64,000 nucleotides of DNA from the NCBI RefSeq assembly GCF_028473745.1, contig NZ_CP101137.1, positions 7,447,501-7,511,500 on the forward strand, read 5' to 3'. The notes below the pieces were generated by a model that saw only the letters and a program-made list of their open reading frames with translations, searched no databases and was not told the DNA's origin. The translations under genes and the position numbers were made by a program. Within the stretch, counting starts at the first letter, position 1. The number at the start of each line of letters is the position of its first letter. This document shows positions 33,569 to 41,665 of this stretch, piece by piece. The stretch comes from Streptomyces sp. M92. GTDB lineage: Bacteria > Actinomycetota > Actinomycetes > Streptomycetales > Streptomycetaceae.

Positions 33569-33930
33569 CGCGGGCTCCTTAGCTCGCGTATCGCCCGGAA
33601 CGTGGGGTGGTGGGCGGAAACGGGGAGGGGGACGGGGGCACTGCGGTGGGGGTCGGGGACGGCCCCGGCGAGCGGGCCGGGGACGTCCCGTCGGGGATCG
33701 GCACCACGGAGGGGGACGGGGACATCGCGGTCGGGGTCGGCGACGGCGGCCGGAGAGCCACCGGAATCGGCAACGACGGCCGGAAAGCCACAGGAATCAG
33801 CAACGACGGCCGGAGAGCCGCCGGAGTCTCCGCGGCCGAGACCGGGCACGGCCGCCGGGAACCGCCCGGGGACGCCTCGGCCGCAACCGCCCCTGGCAAG
33901 CGGGCCGGCGGCCCGGTCGGTGGCGGTCAT
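33565..33930 (-). CDS. Possible 121-aa linker ORF between fruK and fruA
   Basis: ATG 33930 overlaps the fruK stop (ATGA) and its own TGA overlaps the fruA ATG, again ATGA. Strong ribosome sites AAGGAGCC precede both starts. The peptide is low-complexity, Pro/Asp/Arg-rich, with three 10-residue repeats (SPAVVADS-type) and no domain. Codon use is weaker than in the neighbours: GTT, GCT, TTT, ATA, CTA and AGG all occur. It may be a newly formed translated spacer that keeps ribosomes moving from fruK to fruA, or a fortuitous open frame from an expanded intergenic region. Confidence 0.35.
   Translation of the reverse strand: MTATDRAAGPLARGGCGRGVPGRFPAAVPGLGRGDSGGSPAVVADSCGFPAVVADSGGSPAAVADPDRDVPVPLRGADPRRDVPGPLAGAVPDPHRSAPVPLPVSAHHPTFRAIRELRSPR
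33741..33830. repeat. Three 30-bp tandem repeats between fruK and fruA
   Basis: Units 33741-33770, 33771-33800 and 33801-33830 share CGACGGCCGGA-A-AGCCACCGGAATC with several changes. The unit length of 30 preserves the reading frame of the 121-aa ORF. Confidence 0.75.
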
Positions 33931-34874
33931 GACGCCGGCTCCTTCAGCGCGCGGTCCACCGGCACCCGGGCCGTGACCGTCACCGCACCCGGGTCCAGGT
34001 CGGCCGGCGTCGGCATCACACTGCCGGGCAGCCGGACGGCCGCGGCACCGTGCGCCACCGCCGACGCCAGGGCGCCGGGCCCCGCGCCCCCGGCCACGAG
34101 GAACCCGGCGAGGGATGCGTCACCGGCGCCGACGTTGCTGCGTACGGCGTCCACGCGGGCGCTGCCGAACCAGATGCCCGCGTCGTCCACGAGGAGCTGT
34201 CCGTCGGCGCCGAGGCTGGCGAGCACGGATCGGGCGCCCAGCTCCCGCAGTTCCTCGGCGGCCTTCACCGCGTCGCCGACCGTGAGCAGGGGACGCCCCA
34301 CGGTCTCGGCCAGTTCCTCGGCGTTCGGCTTGACCACGTCGGGCCGCTCGCGCAGGGCCTGGGCCAGGGCGGGGCCGGAGGTGTCGAGGGCGATGCGGAC
34401 ACCGGCGGCGTGCGCGCGGGCCACCAGGTCGGCGTACCAGGAGGGGGCGAGTCCGCGCGGCAGGCTGCCGCAGCAGGCGATCCAGTCGGCGCCGGGCGAC
34501 TGGCGCCTCACGGTCTCCAGCAGCAGTTCCCGTTCGGCCGCCGTCAGTTCGGGGCCGGGCGCGTTGATCTTCGTCAGGACGCCGTCGGCCTCGGCGAGCG
34601 CGATGTTGGCGCGGGTGACCCCGGCGACCGGCACGGGCGCGACCTCGATGCCCTGAGCGTCGAGCAGTTCGGAGACGAGAGCGCCGGAGGGGCCGCCGAG
34701 CGGCAGTACCGCCACGGTGCGCCGGCCGGCCGCCGTCACCGCGCGGGAGACGTTCACACCCTTGCCGCCCGGGTCCACGCGCTCGCCCGTGGCGCGGACG
34801 ACCTCGCCGCGGTCGAGGGAGGGCACCTCGTAGGTGCGGTCCAGGGACGGGTTGGGGGTGACGGTGAGGATCAT
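33927..34874 (-). CDS. fruK: 1-phosphofructokinase
   Basis: This 315-aa PfkB-family kinase begins with the 1-phosphofructokinase pattern TPNPSLDRTYEV and has DPGGKGVNVSRA, INAPGPEL and the catalytic NVGAGDASLAGFL with the base Asp. It phosphorylates fructose-1-phosphate to fructose-1,6-bisphosphate. Start ATG 34874 overlaps the fruR stop (ATGA), so it is coupled to the regulator. Its 3' end encodes KEPAS and contains the ribosome site of the next frame. Confidence 0.95.
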   Translation of the reverse strand: MILTVTPNPSLDRTYEVPSLDRGEVVRATGERVDPGGKGVNVSRAVTAAGRRTVAVLPLGGPSGALVSELLDAQGIEVAPVPVAGVTRANIALAEADGVLTKINAPGPELTAAERELLLETVRRQSPGADWIACCGSLPRGLAPSWYADLVARAHAAGVRIALDTSGPALAQALRERPDVVKPNAEELAETVGRPLLTVGDAVKAAEELRELGARSVLASLGADGQLLVDDAGIWFGSARVDAVRSNVGAGDASLAGFLVAGGAGPGALASAVAHGAAAVRLPGSVMPTPADLDPGAVTVTARVPVDRALKEPAS

Positions 34875-35632
34875 GCGCGTACTACTTCCGTGCCGTCGCG
34901 CTCGACGGCGGTGGCGTCTTCGGGGCTCAGCCCGCTGTCGGTGATCAGCAGGTCCACGTCGCTCAGGGAGCCGAAGCGGGCGAAGTGCTCCTGTCCGTAC
35001 TTGGAGGAGTCGGCGAGCAGCACCACGCGGCGGGCGGCGGCGACGGCGGCCCGTTTGACCGCGGCCTCCGCGAGATCGGGGGTGGTCAGCCCGTGCTCGG
35101 CGGAGAAGCCGTTGGCGGCGACCAGCACCACGTCGGCGCGGATCTCGCCGTACGCGCGCAGCGCCCAGGCGTCGACGGCGGCGCGCGTACGGTGCCGCAC
35201 GCGCCCGCCGACCAGGTGGAGCTGGATGCCGGGGTGGTCGGCGAGGCGGGCGGCGATGGGCAGGCTGTGGGTGACGACGGTGAGCGAGGACTCACGCGGG
35301 ATCGCGGCGGCCAGCAGGGCCACCGTGGAACCGGCGTCGAGGATCAGCGTGCCGTCGGCGGGCAGTTCCGCCAGGGCCGCCTTGGCGATCCGGTCCTTCT
35401 CGTCGGCCGCCGTGGACTCGCGCTCGGCGAGGTCCGGCTCGAAGTCGAGCCGTCCGACGGGGATGGCGCCGCCGTGCACGCGACGCAGCAGACCGGCCCG
35501 GTCCAGTGCCTTGAGGTCGCGGCGGATGGTCTCCGCCGTCACCTGGAACTCCTCGGCCAGCGACACCACGTCCACCCGGCCGCCGTCCCGCGCGAGCCGG
35601 AGGATCTCCTGCTGCCGCTCCGGTGCGTACAT
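34871..35632 (-). CDS. fruR: DeoR-family regulator of the fructose operon
   Basis: The protein is 253 aa from ATG 35632 (GGAGG 10 nt upstream). The N-terminal DeoR helix-turn-helix reads YAPERQQEILRLARDGGRVDVVSLAEEFQVTAETIRRDL (in part: VTAETIRRDLKAL). The C-terminal sugar-phosphate sensor has DAGSTVALLA and VLLADSSKYGQEHFARFG. It probably represses its own operon and releases DNA with fructose-1-phosphate. It is the first gene of fruR-fruK-fruA. Confidence 0.93.
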   Translation of the reverse strand: MYAPERQQEILRLARDGGRVDVVSLAEEFQVTAETIRRDLKALDRAGLLRRVHGGAIPVGRLDFEPDLAERESTAADEKDRIAKAALAELPADGTLILDAGSTVALLAAAIPRESSLTVVTHSLPIAARLADHPGIQLHLVGGRVRHRTRAAVDAWALRAYGEIRADVVLVAANGFSAEHGLTTPDLAEAAVKRAAVAAARRVVLLADSSKYGQEHFARFGSLSDVDLLITDSGLSPEDATAVERDGTEVVRA

Positions 35633-35708
35633 GACCGTTCGCCTCCGACCTGTGCCCAAGCCTGTGCCCGAGCCGTGCCCGAACCTGTGGTTTCTCTCGG
35701 AGGCTACG

Positions 35709-35761
35709 CCCGGTTGTCTGGAATGTAAACAACCAACCGGACCCATTCAAATACAACCGGG
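35709..35761 (-). promoter_or_regulatory. fruR promoter with FruR half-sites
   Basis: On the minus strand -35 TTGAAT (35745-35750) and -10 TACATT (35722-35727) are 17 nt apart. Three GGTTGT/ACAACC half-sites lie over it: 35712-35717, 35729-35734 and 35753-35758. The outer arms CCCGGTTGT and ACAACCGGG form a 9-bp inverted repeat spanning the promoter. Autorepression by FruR is the likely reading. Confidence 0.6.
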
Positions 35762-35779
35762 CACAGGTGGGCATGGCCG

Positions 35780-35852
35780 GGCATCCGCGCATCCGTGCAT
35801 CCACACATCCGGGCACCCGGACATCCGGACATCCGGGCATCCGGGCATCCGT
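35780..35852. repeat. Short CATCCG-type tandem repeats
   Basis: About nine degenerate 8-9 bp units (GCATCCGC, CATCCGTG, ACATCCGG and similar) lie just downstream of the DHA2 efflux gene stop, between it and the fruR promoter. No gene is visible in this 230-bp gap. Confidence 0.7.
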
Positions 35853-35862
35853 GCCGACGGCC

Positions 35863-37389
35863 TCAGACCAGCGCGTCCTGCTTCTCCTCCACAGCGGCCT
35901 CCGAAGCGTCCCCCGTAGCCCCCTCCACGTGCTGCGCCGGCCGCTTCGGCAGCGCGAACATCAGCAGGAAGATGACGCCGAGCACGGCCGCCACCCAGCC
36001 CAGCGCGTTCTGGAAGGCGTCCGCGTAGGCGGGACCGATCCGGGACGGGGCCACGTGGTCGCTCATCGTGCCGAAGAAGACGACGGAGACCAGCCCGAGC
36101 CCGAGCGCGTTGCCCATCTGCTGCACGGTGTTGATGAGCCCGGACGCCGACCCGGCGTGCTCACGCGGCACCTGGGACAGCACCGCGTCCGTCAGCGGCG
36201 CGACGATCAGCCCCATCCCGACGCCCATCACGACGAGCGGCAGCGCCATCTGCCAGGAGGTGATGCCGAGTCCGTAGTGCCCGGCCTCCCAGAGGTAGAG
36301 CAGTACGCCCGCCGCCATCACCAGCGCGCCCGCCTGCAGCACCTTGCGCCCGAAGCGCGGCACCAGCTTCTGCACCGACACTCCCGCCGCCACGGAGACG
36401 GCGACCGAGAACGGCACGCCGGTCAGCCCCGCCCGCAGCGGCGTCCAGCCGAGCCCCACCTGCATGTACAGCGTCCACACCAGGAAGAAGATGCCGAGCG
36501 CGAGCCCGAAGACGGTCTGCACGGCGATACCGGCGGCGAAGCTCTTCACCCGGAACAGCGACAGCTCGACCAGCGGCGAACCGTCCCGCGCGCTCTTGCG
36601 CCTCTCGTACGCCACCAGCAGCGCGAGCACGACGAACGCGCCGGCCATCGACAGGTGCCCCCACAGCGGCCAGCCCAGCTCGCGCCCCCGGGTGAGCGGG
36701 TAGACCAGCATCAGCAGACCGAGGGTGACCAGGGCGACCCCGACCAGGTCCAGCCGCAGGGCGCGCGGCGCCTTGGACTCGGTGATGAAGCGGCCGCCGA
36801 GGACGAGGGCGGCGACGCCGACCGGCAGGTTGATGAGGAAGATGGGCCGCCACTGGAGCCCGAAGAGGTTCCACTCGGTGAGCAGGGCGCCCAGCAGCGG
36901 CCCGGAGACCGCGCCCAGACCGACGATCGCGCCGAACAGGCCGAACACCTTGCCGCGTTCGTGCGCCGGGAAGGTGGCGTGCACGATCGACAGCACCTGG
37001 GGCACCATCAGCGCCGCCATCGCACCCTGGAGGATGCGCGAGGCGACCAGCATCTCGGGGTTCACGGCGAGCCCGCACAGCGCGGACGCCACGGTGAAGC
37101 CGGCGACGCCGACGAGGAAGACCCGCTTGCGGCCGTGGATGTCGCCGAGCCGCCCGCCGGTGATCAGGCCGGCCGCGAAGGCGAGGGCGTAACCGGCGGT
37201 GATCCACTGGATCTGGCTGAAAGATGCGCCCTCGTCCTGACGGATCGACGGGATGGCGATGTTGACGATGGTGACGTCGACCAGGTCCATGAACGCCGCG
37301 GTCATCACGATCGCGAGGGCGTACCAGCGACGGCGGTCGCCCGCGGGGGGCGTGCCCGGCACGGGGCTCGGGGTGTGCGTTGAGGTCAT
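35863..37389 (-). CDS. MFS drug efflux transporter, DHA2 (14-TMS) type
   Basis: The protein is about 508 aa with about 14 membrane helices. It shows the DHA2 motifs MDLVDVTIVNIAIPSI in helix 1, GGRLGDIHGRKRVFLVG after helix 2 and SGPLLGALL in helix 5. It most likely exports a hydrophobic toxic compound by proton antiport. ATG 37389 or 37395 could be the start; neither has a strong ribosome site. It is divergent from the WYL regulator with an 8-bp inverted repeat between them, so that regulator is the probable controller. Confidence 0.9.
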   Translation of the reverse strand: MTSTHTPSPVPGTPPAGDRRRWYALAIVMTAAFMDLVDVTIVNIAIPSIRQDEGASFSQIQWITAGYALAFAAGLITGGRLGDIHGRKRVFLVGVAGFTVASALCGLAVNPEMLVASRILQGAMAALMVPQVLSIVHATFPAHERGKVFGLFGAIVGLGAVSGPLLGALLTEWNLFGLQWRPIFLINLPVGVAALVLGGRFITESKAPRALRLDLVGVALVTLGLLMLVYPLTRGRELGWPLWGHLSMAGAFVVLALLVAYERRKSARDGSPLVELSLFRVKSFAAGIAVQTVFGLALGIFFLVWTLYMQVGLGWTPLRAGLTGVPFSVAVSVAAGVSVQKLVPRFGRKVLQAGALVMAAGVLLYLWEAGHYGLGITSWQMALPLVVMGVGMGLIVAPLTDAVLSQVPREHAGSASGLINTVQQMGNALGLGLVSVVFFGTMSDHVAPSRIGPAYADAFQNALGWVAAVLGVIFLLMFALPKRPAQHVEGATGDASEAAVEEKQDALV

Positions 37390-37409
37390 GACCATGAAGC
37401 TATGACCCC

Positions 37410-37432
37410 AGTAGGACAGTTCACGTCCTACT
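37410..37432. promoter_or_regulatory. Operator between DHA2 gene and WYL regulator
   Basis: AGTAGGAC-N7-GTCCTACT is a perfect 8-bp inverted repeat in the 62-bp gap between the divergent starts, positioned to block both promoters. The link to the WYL protein is by position. Confidence 0.65.
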
Positions 37433-37451
37433 CGTGCGCCATCCTCGAACC

Positions 37452-38420
37452 ATGACGACGGACACTCCGGCCCGGCTCCTGACGCTCCTCTCCCTCCTCC
37501 AGACACCCCGCGAGTGGCCCGGCGGCGAGCTCGCCGGGCGGCTCGGCGTCTCCCGCCGCACGGTCCGGCGGGACATCGACCGGCTGCGTGAGCTGGGCTA
37601 TCCCGTACAGGCGACCATGGGCGCCGACGGCGGTTACCGCCTGGTGGCGGGCAAGGCCATGCCGCCGCTGGTGCTCGACGACGAGGAGGCGGTGGCCATC
37701 GCGGTCGGCCTGCGCGCCGGCGCCGGGCACGCGGTCGAGGGCGTGGACGAGGCGTCGGTGCGGGCGCTGGCCAAGCTGGAACAGGTGCTGCCCTCGCGGC
37801 TGCGGCACCGGGTGGCCACACTCCAGGCCGCGACGACCCCGCTGACCAGTGGGGACGGGCCGAGCATCGCGACTGAGACGCTGACCGTGATGGCCTCCAC
37901 GGTGGCGGGGCAGGAGCGACTGCGGTTCGCCTACCGTGCGGCGGACGGCACCGAGTCGCGGCGCGTGACGGAGCCGTACCGGCTGGTCTCGACGGGACGC
38001 CGCTGGTATCTGGTCGCCTACGACCTCGACCGGGAGGACTGGCGGACCTTCCGGGTCGACCGGGTGAGCGAGCCGTTCGCGACCGGGGCGCGGTTCGCTC
38101 CCCGCGAGCTGCCGACCGGCAGCGCGGCGGAGTACCTGCGGCGCTCGATGCAACGGCACAGCGACTCGTACGACATCGAGGTCTCCTTCGCCGCGCCGCC
38201 CGAGGCGGTCACCGCACGGTTGCCTCAGTGGCTCGGACCGCCGGAGCCGGCGGACGACGGCACGTCGTGCGTACTGCGGGCGACCGTCTCCGACCCGGTG
38301 GACTGGATGGCGGTACGGCTCGCGATGGTGGGCCTGGAGTTCAGGGTCCGAGAGCCGGCGGAACTGGTCGAGTGCGTACGGGAACTGGGGGCACGGCTGC
38401 TCGGCGCGGCAGGCGGGTGA
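37452..38420 (+). CDS. YafY-type DeoR-like regulator with WYL domain
   Basis: The protein is 322 aa from ATG 37452 (a GTG at 37434 would add six residues). The N-terminal HTH_11 reads LLSLLQTPREWPGGELAGRLGVSRRTVRRD (in part: LGVSRRTVRRDIDRLREL). A WYL domain covers about residues 140-230 (FAYRAADG, RRWYLVAYDLDREDWRTFRVDR) and is followed by a WCX tail. WYL proteins bind small ligands or nucleic acids. It probably represses the divergent efflux gene. Confidence 0.88.
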   Translation: MTTDTPARLLTLLSLLQTPREWPGGELAGRLGVSRRTVRRDIDRLRELGYPVQATMGADGGYRLVAGKAMPPLVLDDEEAVAIAVGLRAGAGHAVEGVDEASVRALAKLEQVLPSRLRHRVATLQAATTPLTSGDGPSIATETLTVMASTVAGQERLRFAYRAADGTESRRVTEPYRLVSTGRRWYLVAYDLDREDWRTFRVDRVSEPFATGARFAPRELPTGSAAEYLRRSMQRHSDSYDIEVSFAAPPEAVTARLPQWLGPPEPADDGTSCVLRATVSDPVDWMAVRLAMVGLEFRVREPAELVECVRELGARLLGAAGG

Positions 38421-38565
38421 CCGCCCTTCCCGCACCGGCGCGGGCGTCCGGGCCGTGACCGCCCCCGAGGCACCCGGGCCCGGCTCGGCCGACCGCGGAG
38501 CCACACCCTGCCGGTCCGCTCCGGCCTGGTCGGTCCGGTCCCACCCGGTCCGCAACTCCTTGCCC

Positions 38566-38655
38566 GCCGCACCGCCGTACCTCGCACCGCCGTACCTCGC
38601 ACCGCCGCACCTCGCACCGCCGCACCCCGTATTGCCGCACCCCGTATTGCCACAC
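38566..38655. repeat. Six 15-bp tandem repeats
   Basis: Units of CTCGCACCGCCGTAC type follow each other six times, drifting to CCCGTATTGCCGCAC at the end. They fill the 262-bp gap between the convergent WYL and TetR genes. No gene or clear terminator is visible in the gap. Confidence 0.8.
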
Positions 38656-38682
38656 CACCGCCCCGCCACCCCACCCCGCCCG

Positions 38683-39495
38683 TCATCCGGCAGCCGTAGC
38701 CGCAGCCGTAGCCGTAGCCGTAGCCGTAGCCGCAGCCGTAGCCCCGCATCCCTCCCAGGCGAACGTCCGCAGCCCCTCCAGGTTCCGCAGCGCCGACTCG
38801 ACGGGGCTCTCCGCCCCCTCCGCGCCGTCCCCACCGTCCGCCCAGTGCTCCACCGCCACCCGCACCGCCGCGCCCGCCACCGCGGCGGCGAAGCGCAGCT
38901 GGGGGGAGCACGCCAGCCGCTCGGCAACGTTGTCGTCGCCGTCGGACAGCCGCGCCGCCAGCACCTCCACCAGCCCGCGTTCGGCGATCACGCACACCTC
39001 CGCCCACACCTTCCGCAGCGCCGGGCTCGTCTCAGCCAGGCGGATCAGCGTGCGGGCCCACTCCCAGGACGGCGCCGACACCCCGGCGCCGGGCGTCAGG
39101 GTGTGCCGTACGGCGTGTTCCAGGGCGTCGGGCACGGACAGCTCCGGCGAGGCGGCGCGCACCGCGGCCGCCCAGCGCTCGGCGCCCAGGGCGTAGAGCG
39201 GGGCGACGGCCTCCTCCTTGGTCGCGAAGTAGCGGTAGAAGGTGCGCGGGGCGACTCCCGCGGCCCGGGCGATGTCCTCCGCCCGGGTCGCCCGCAGACC
39301 CTGTCGCACGAAGAGGCCGGCCGCCGCGCGGGCGATCTCCATCCGGGTCGCGGCCTTGCGCCGCTCGGTCAGGGAAAGGGGCCCGGGAGCCCCGTGACCG
39401 AAACCGGAACCGGGGCCGGAACCGGGACCGGAACCGGGACCGGGGCTGGAACCGGACGGTTCGGATGCGGAAGAGGCCGGCATGGTGCTGCTCAC
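38683..39495 (-). CDS. TetR-family regulator with low-complexity ends
   Basis: The protein is 270 aa from GTG 39495 (ATG 39483 is an alternative). A Gly/Pro/Ser-rich N-terminal tail (SGPGSGPGSGPGSGFGH-like) precedes the TetR helix-turn-helix EIARAAAGLFVRQGLRATRAEDI, AGVAPRTFYRYFATKEE. The ligand domain is unremarkable and the C-terminus is an Ala-Thr run coded by GCCGTA-type hexamers (38692-38744). From its position below hrdD it resembles the S. coelicolor regulator SCO3201. The target is not determined here; an imperfect palindrome upstream (39516-39530) suggests autoregulation. Confidence 0.85.
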   Translation of the reverse strand: MSSTMPASSASEPSGSSPGPGSGPGSGPGSGFGHGAPGPLSLTERRKAATRMEIARAAAGLFVRQGLRATRAEDIARAAGVAPRTFYRYFATKEEAVAPLYALGAERWAAAVRAASPELSVPDALEHAVRHTLTPGAGVSAPSWEWARTLIRLAETSPALRKVWAEVCVIAERGLVEVLAARLSDGDDNVAERLACSPQLRFAAAVAGAAVRVAVEHWADGGDGAEGAESPVESALRNLEGLRTFAWEGCGATAAATATATATAAATAAG

Positions 39496-39907
39496 TTCGG
39501 CAGGCTATGCCGCTGTGACAGAATCTGCCATTCGGCGGGACACCCCGGGGTTCAGGTCCGGGGTGCCCCGCTGCGGAACGGTCCGGAAACGTCCGGGAAC
39601 GGAGGGAGCCGGGCTGCGGCGCCCCGGGGGGAGAGGCGCCGAGCCCGGCTCGGGAAAGTCCCGGCGCCGGGGGGAGTGCGTCGGGACGTGGTCCTGAAGG
39701 GGCACGAGGCCCGGTCCGGAGCGGCTGCCCCGGCGCCGGACCAGTGGGCCCGGTGTTCTTGTTCCCGGCTCCCGCCGATTGAAGCAGCGTTGTACAGCCA
39801 TGTTTGCGCGGGGTTCGGCCACCGGCGTACGCCCCACGCGTCGCGTCACGCCCCCCGCATCACGGCGGGCGGTTCACCGGCCCGCCACGCCGCGCTCGGG
39901 GCGCGTG
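39496..39907 (-). promoter_or_regulatory. 412-bp region between hrdD and the TetR gene
   Basis: TGACAGAATCTGCCA (39516-39530) is an imperfect palindrome close to the TetR start, a candidate operator. CACCCCGG-N9-CCGGGGTG (39541-39565) is a perfect 8-bp hairpin. GGCGGG and CCCGCC around 39864-39886 may form the hrdD terminator. The remainder is GC-rich with no gene I can support. Confidence 0.45.
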
Positions 39908-40906
39908 CTACGCCGCGGCCTCGAAGCCGGTGTCGCGGGCCAGCTTCTTCAGCTCCAGCAGCGCGTGCTTCTCGATCTGCCGGATGCGCTCACGGGTGAG
40001 ACCGTGCTCCTTGCCGACCTCGGTCAGCGTACGCTCCCGGCCGTCGTCGATGCCGTACCGCATCTTGATGATGGAGGCCGTGCGCGGGTCGAGGCGGCCG
40101 ATGAGGTCGTCCAGCTCCTCGCTGCGCAGCAGCGTCAGCACCGACTGCTCGGGAGAGACGGCGGAGGTGTCCTCCAGCAGGTCGCCGAACTGGGTCTCGC
40201 CCTCGTCGTCCACCGACATGTTCAGCGAGACGGGGTCGCGGGCCCAGTCGAGGACGTCGGTGACGCGCTCCGGCGTCGAGCCGAGCTCGGCGGCGATCTC
40301 CGCGGGCTCCGGCTCGCGGCCGTGCTCCCGGTTGAACTCCCGCTGCACGCGCCGGATGCGGCCCAGCTCCTCCACCAGGTGGACGGGGAGCCGGATGGTG
40401 CGCGACTGGTCCGCGATGGAGCGGGTGATGGCCTGACGGATCCACCAGGTGGCGTACGTCGAGAACTTGAAGCCCTTGCGGTAGTCGAACTTCTCGACCG
40501 CGCGGACCAGGCCCGCGTTGCCCTCCTGGATCAGGTCGAGGAGCGGCAGGCCGCTGCGCGGGTAACGCCGGGCGACCGCCACGACCAGCCGGAGGTTGGA
40601 GCGGATGAAGACGTCCTTCGCGCGCTCACCCTCGTCGATCAGGGCCTGCAGCTCGTCCCGGGTGGCGTCCGCCCCGGTCTCCTCGTAGCCTTCGAGGACC
40701 TGCCGCGCGAACACACCCGCCTCGATGGTCTGGGACAGCTCGACCTCCTTGGCGGCGTCGAGCAGCGGTGTCCGTGCGATCTCGTCGAGGTACATGCCGA
40801 CCAGATCGCGGTCGGCGAGCTCGCCGCTGCCTGCGCGGACGCTGGTTGCCGCGTCGGCCGTCTCGCCGGTGGCGGACTTACGACGGGCGACGGCACGGGT
40901 TGCCAT
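39908..40906 (-). CDS. hrdD: Principal-type RNA polymerase sigma factor HrdD
   Basis: This 332-aa group 2 sigma-70 factor has the length of HrdD. It has region 1.2 (DLVGMYLDEIARTPLL), region 2 with KFSTYATWWIRQAITRSIAD and region 4.2 with LTEVGKEHGLTRERIRQIEKHA. It directs RNA polymerase to HrdB-like promoters; hrdD is dispensable in S. coelicolor. Start ATG 40906 has AAGGGAG upstream. A perfect sigma-R type promoter lies about 135 nt upstream, consistent with known control of hrdD by the thiol-stress sigma factor. Confidence 0.95.
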   Translation of the reverse strand: MATRAVARRKSATGETADAATSVRAGSGELADRDLVGMYLDEIARTPLLDAAKEVELSQTIEAGVFARQVLEGYEETGADATRDELQALIDEGERAKDVFIRSNLRLVVAVARRYPRSGLPLLDLIQEGNAGLVRAVEKFDYRKGFKFSTYATWWIRQAITRSIADQSRTIRLPVHLVEELGRIRRVQREFNREHGREPEPAEIAAELGSTPERVTDVLDWARDPVSLNMSVDDEGETQFGDLLEDTSAVSPEQSVLTLLRSEELDDLIGRLDPRTASIIKMRYGIDDGRERTLTEVGKEHGLTRERIRQIEKHALLELKKLARDTGFEAAA

Positions 40907-41041
40907 GCGTGCTCCCTTGCGATGGTGGTTCAGCGGGTGGTCCTGTGGACGTTCGGCACCGTCTGGGGTTGTCTCCGGTCCCGGAACTGCTCTCCGGCCT
41001 CTCCCGGGACTCTCCTCGGGTGCCCTGCATCCGATGGAAAC

Positions 41042-41068
41042 AACGACTGGAATCCGGACAGAATTCCC
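41042..41068 (-). promoter_or_regulatory. Sigma-R promoter of hrdD
   Basis: On the minus strand GGGAAT (41063-41068), exactly 18 nt, then GTT (41042-41044). This matches the sigma-R consensus GGGAAT-N18-GTT without deviation. The gene order and known hrdDp1 dependence on sigma-R support it. Confidence 0.88.
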
Positions 41069-41128
41069 AACCCGCCCCCCGATTTTTCTGATCATGCAGT
41101 ACCCTGTGCCGCCACACGAGGAGGCGCG

Positions 41129-41647
41129 ATGCCGACGGGACGTACGGAGGTCCAGGTCAGGGCGGGGATCGAGGGCGACCTCAAGGCCCTCACCGACCTC
41201 TACAACCACTACGTACGTGAGACGCCCGTCACGTTCGACACCGAGCCGTTCACCCCGGAAGAGCGCCGCTCTTGGCTGCTCTCCCACCCTGAAGACGGCC
41301 CGTACCGGCTCAGGGTTGCCACGGACGCCGAGTCACGGGAAATCCTGGGGTACGCCACATCGAGCCCTTATCGCGCCAAGCCCGCCTACGGCACCTCGGT
41401 GGAGACCACGGTCTACGTCGCCCCCGGCGCCGGCGGCCGGGGCATCGGCACCCTGCTCTACACGTCCCTCTTCGCGGCCCTGGCCGGCGAGGACCTGCAC
41501 CGCGCCTACGCGGGCATCGCCCAGCCCAACGAGGCCTCCGCCCGGCTGCACGGGCACTTCGGCTTCCGGCACGTCGGCACGTACCACGAGGTGGGCCGCA
41601 AGTTCGGCCGCTACTGGGACGTGGCCTGGTACGAGAAACCGCTGTAG
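41129..41647 (+). CDS. PAT/MddA-like N-acetyltransferase
   Basis: The protein is 172 aa from ATG 41129 with GAGGAGGCG upstream. It follows the phosphinothricin acetyltransferase pattern: LTDLYNHYVRETPVTFDTEP, then TTVYVAPGAGGRGIGTLLYTSL with the CoA site, and ARLHGHFGFRHVGTYHEVGRKFGRYWDV. Family members acetylate glufosinate-like or methionine sulfone/sulfoximine substrates. Which one applies here is not visible. It is divergent from hrdD. Confidence 0.9.
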   Translation: MPTGRTEVQVRAGIEGDLKALTDLYNHYVRETPVTFDTEPFTPEERRSWLLSHPEDGPYRLRVATDAESREILGYATSSPYRAKPAYGTSVETTVYVAPGAGGRGIGTLLYTSLFAALAGEDLHRAYAGIAQPNEASARLHGHFGFRHVGTYHEVGRKFGRYWDVAWYEKPL

Positions 41648-41665
41648 CCCCTCGGGGCGCGCGGC

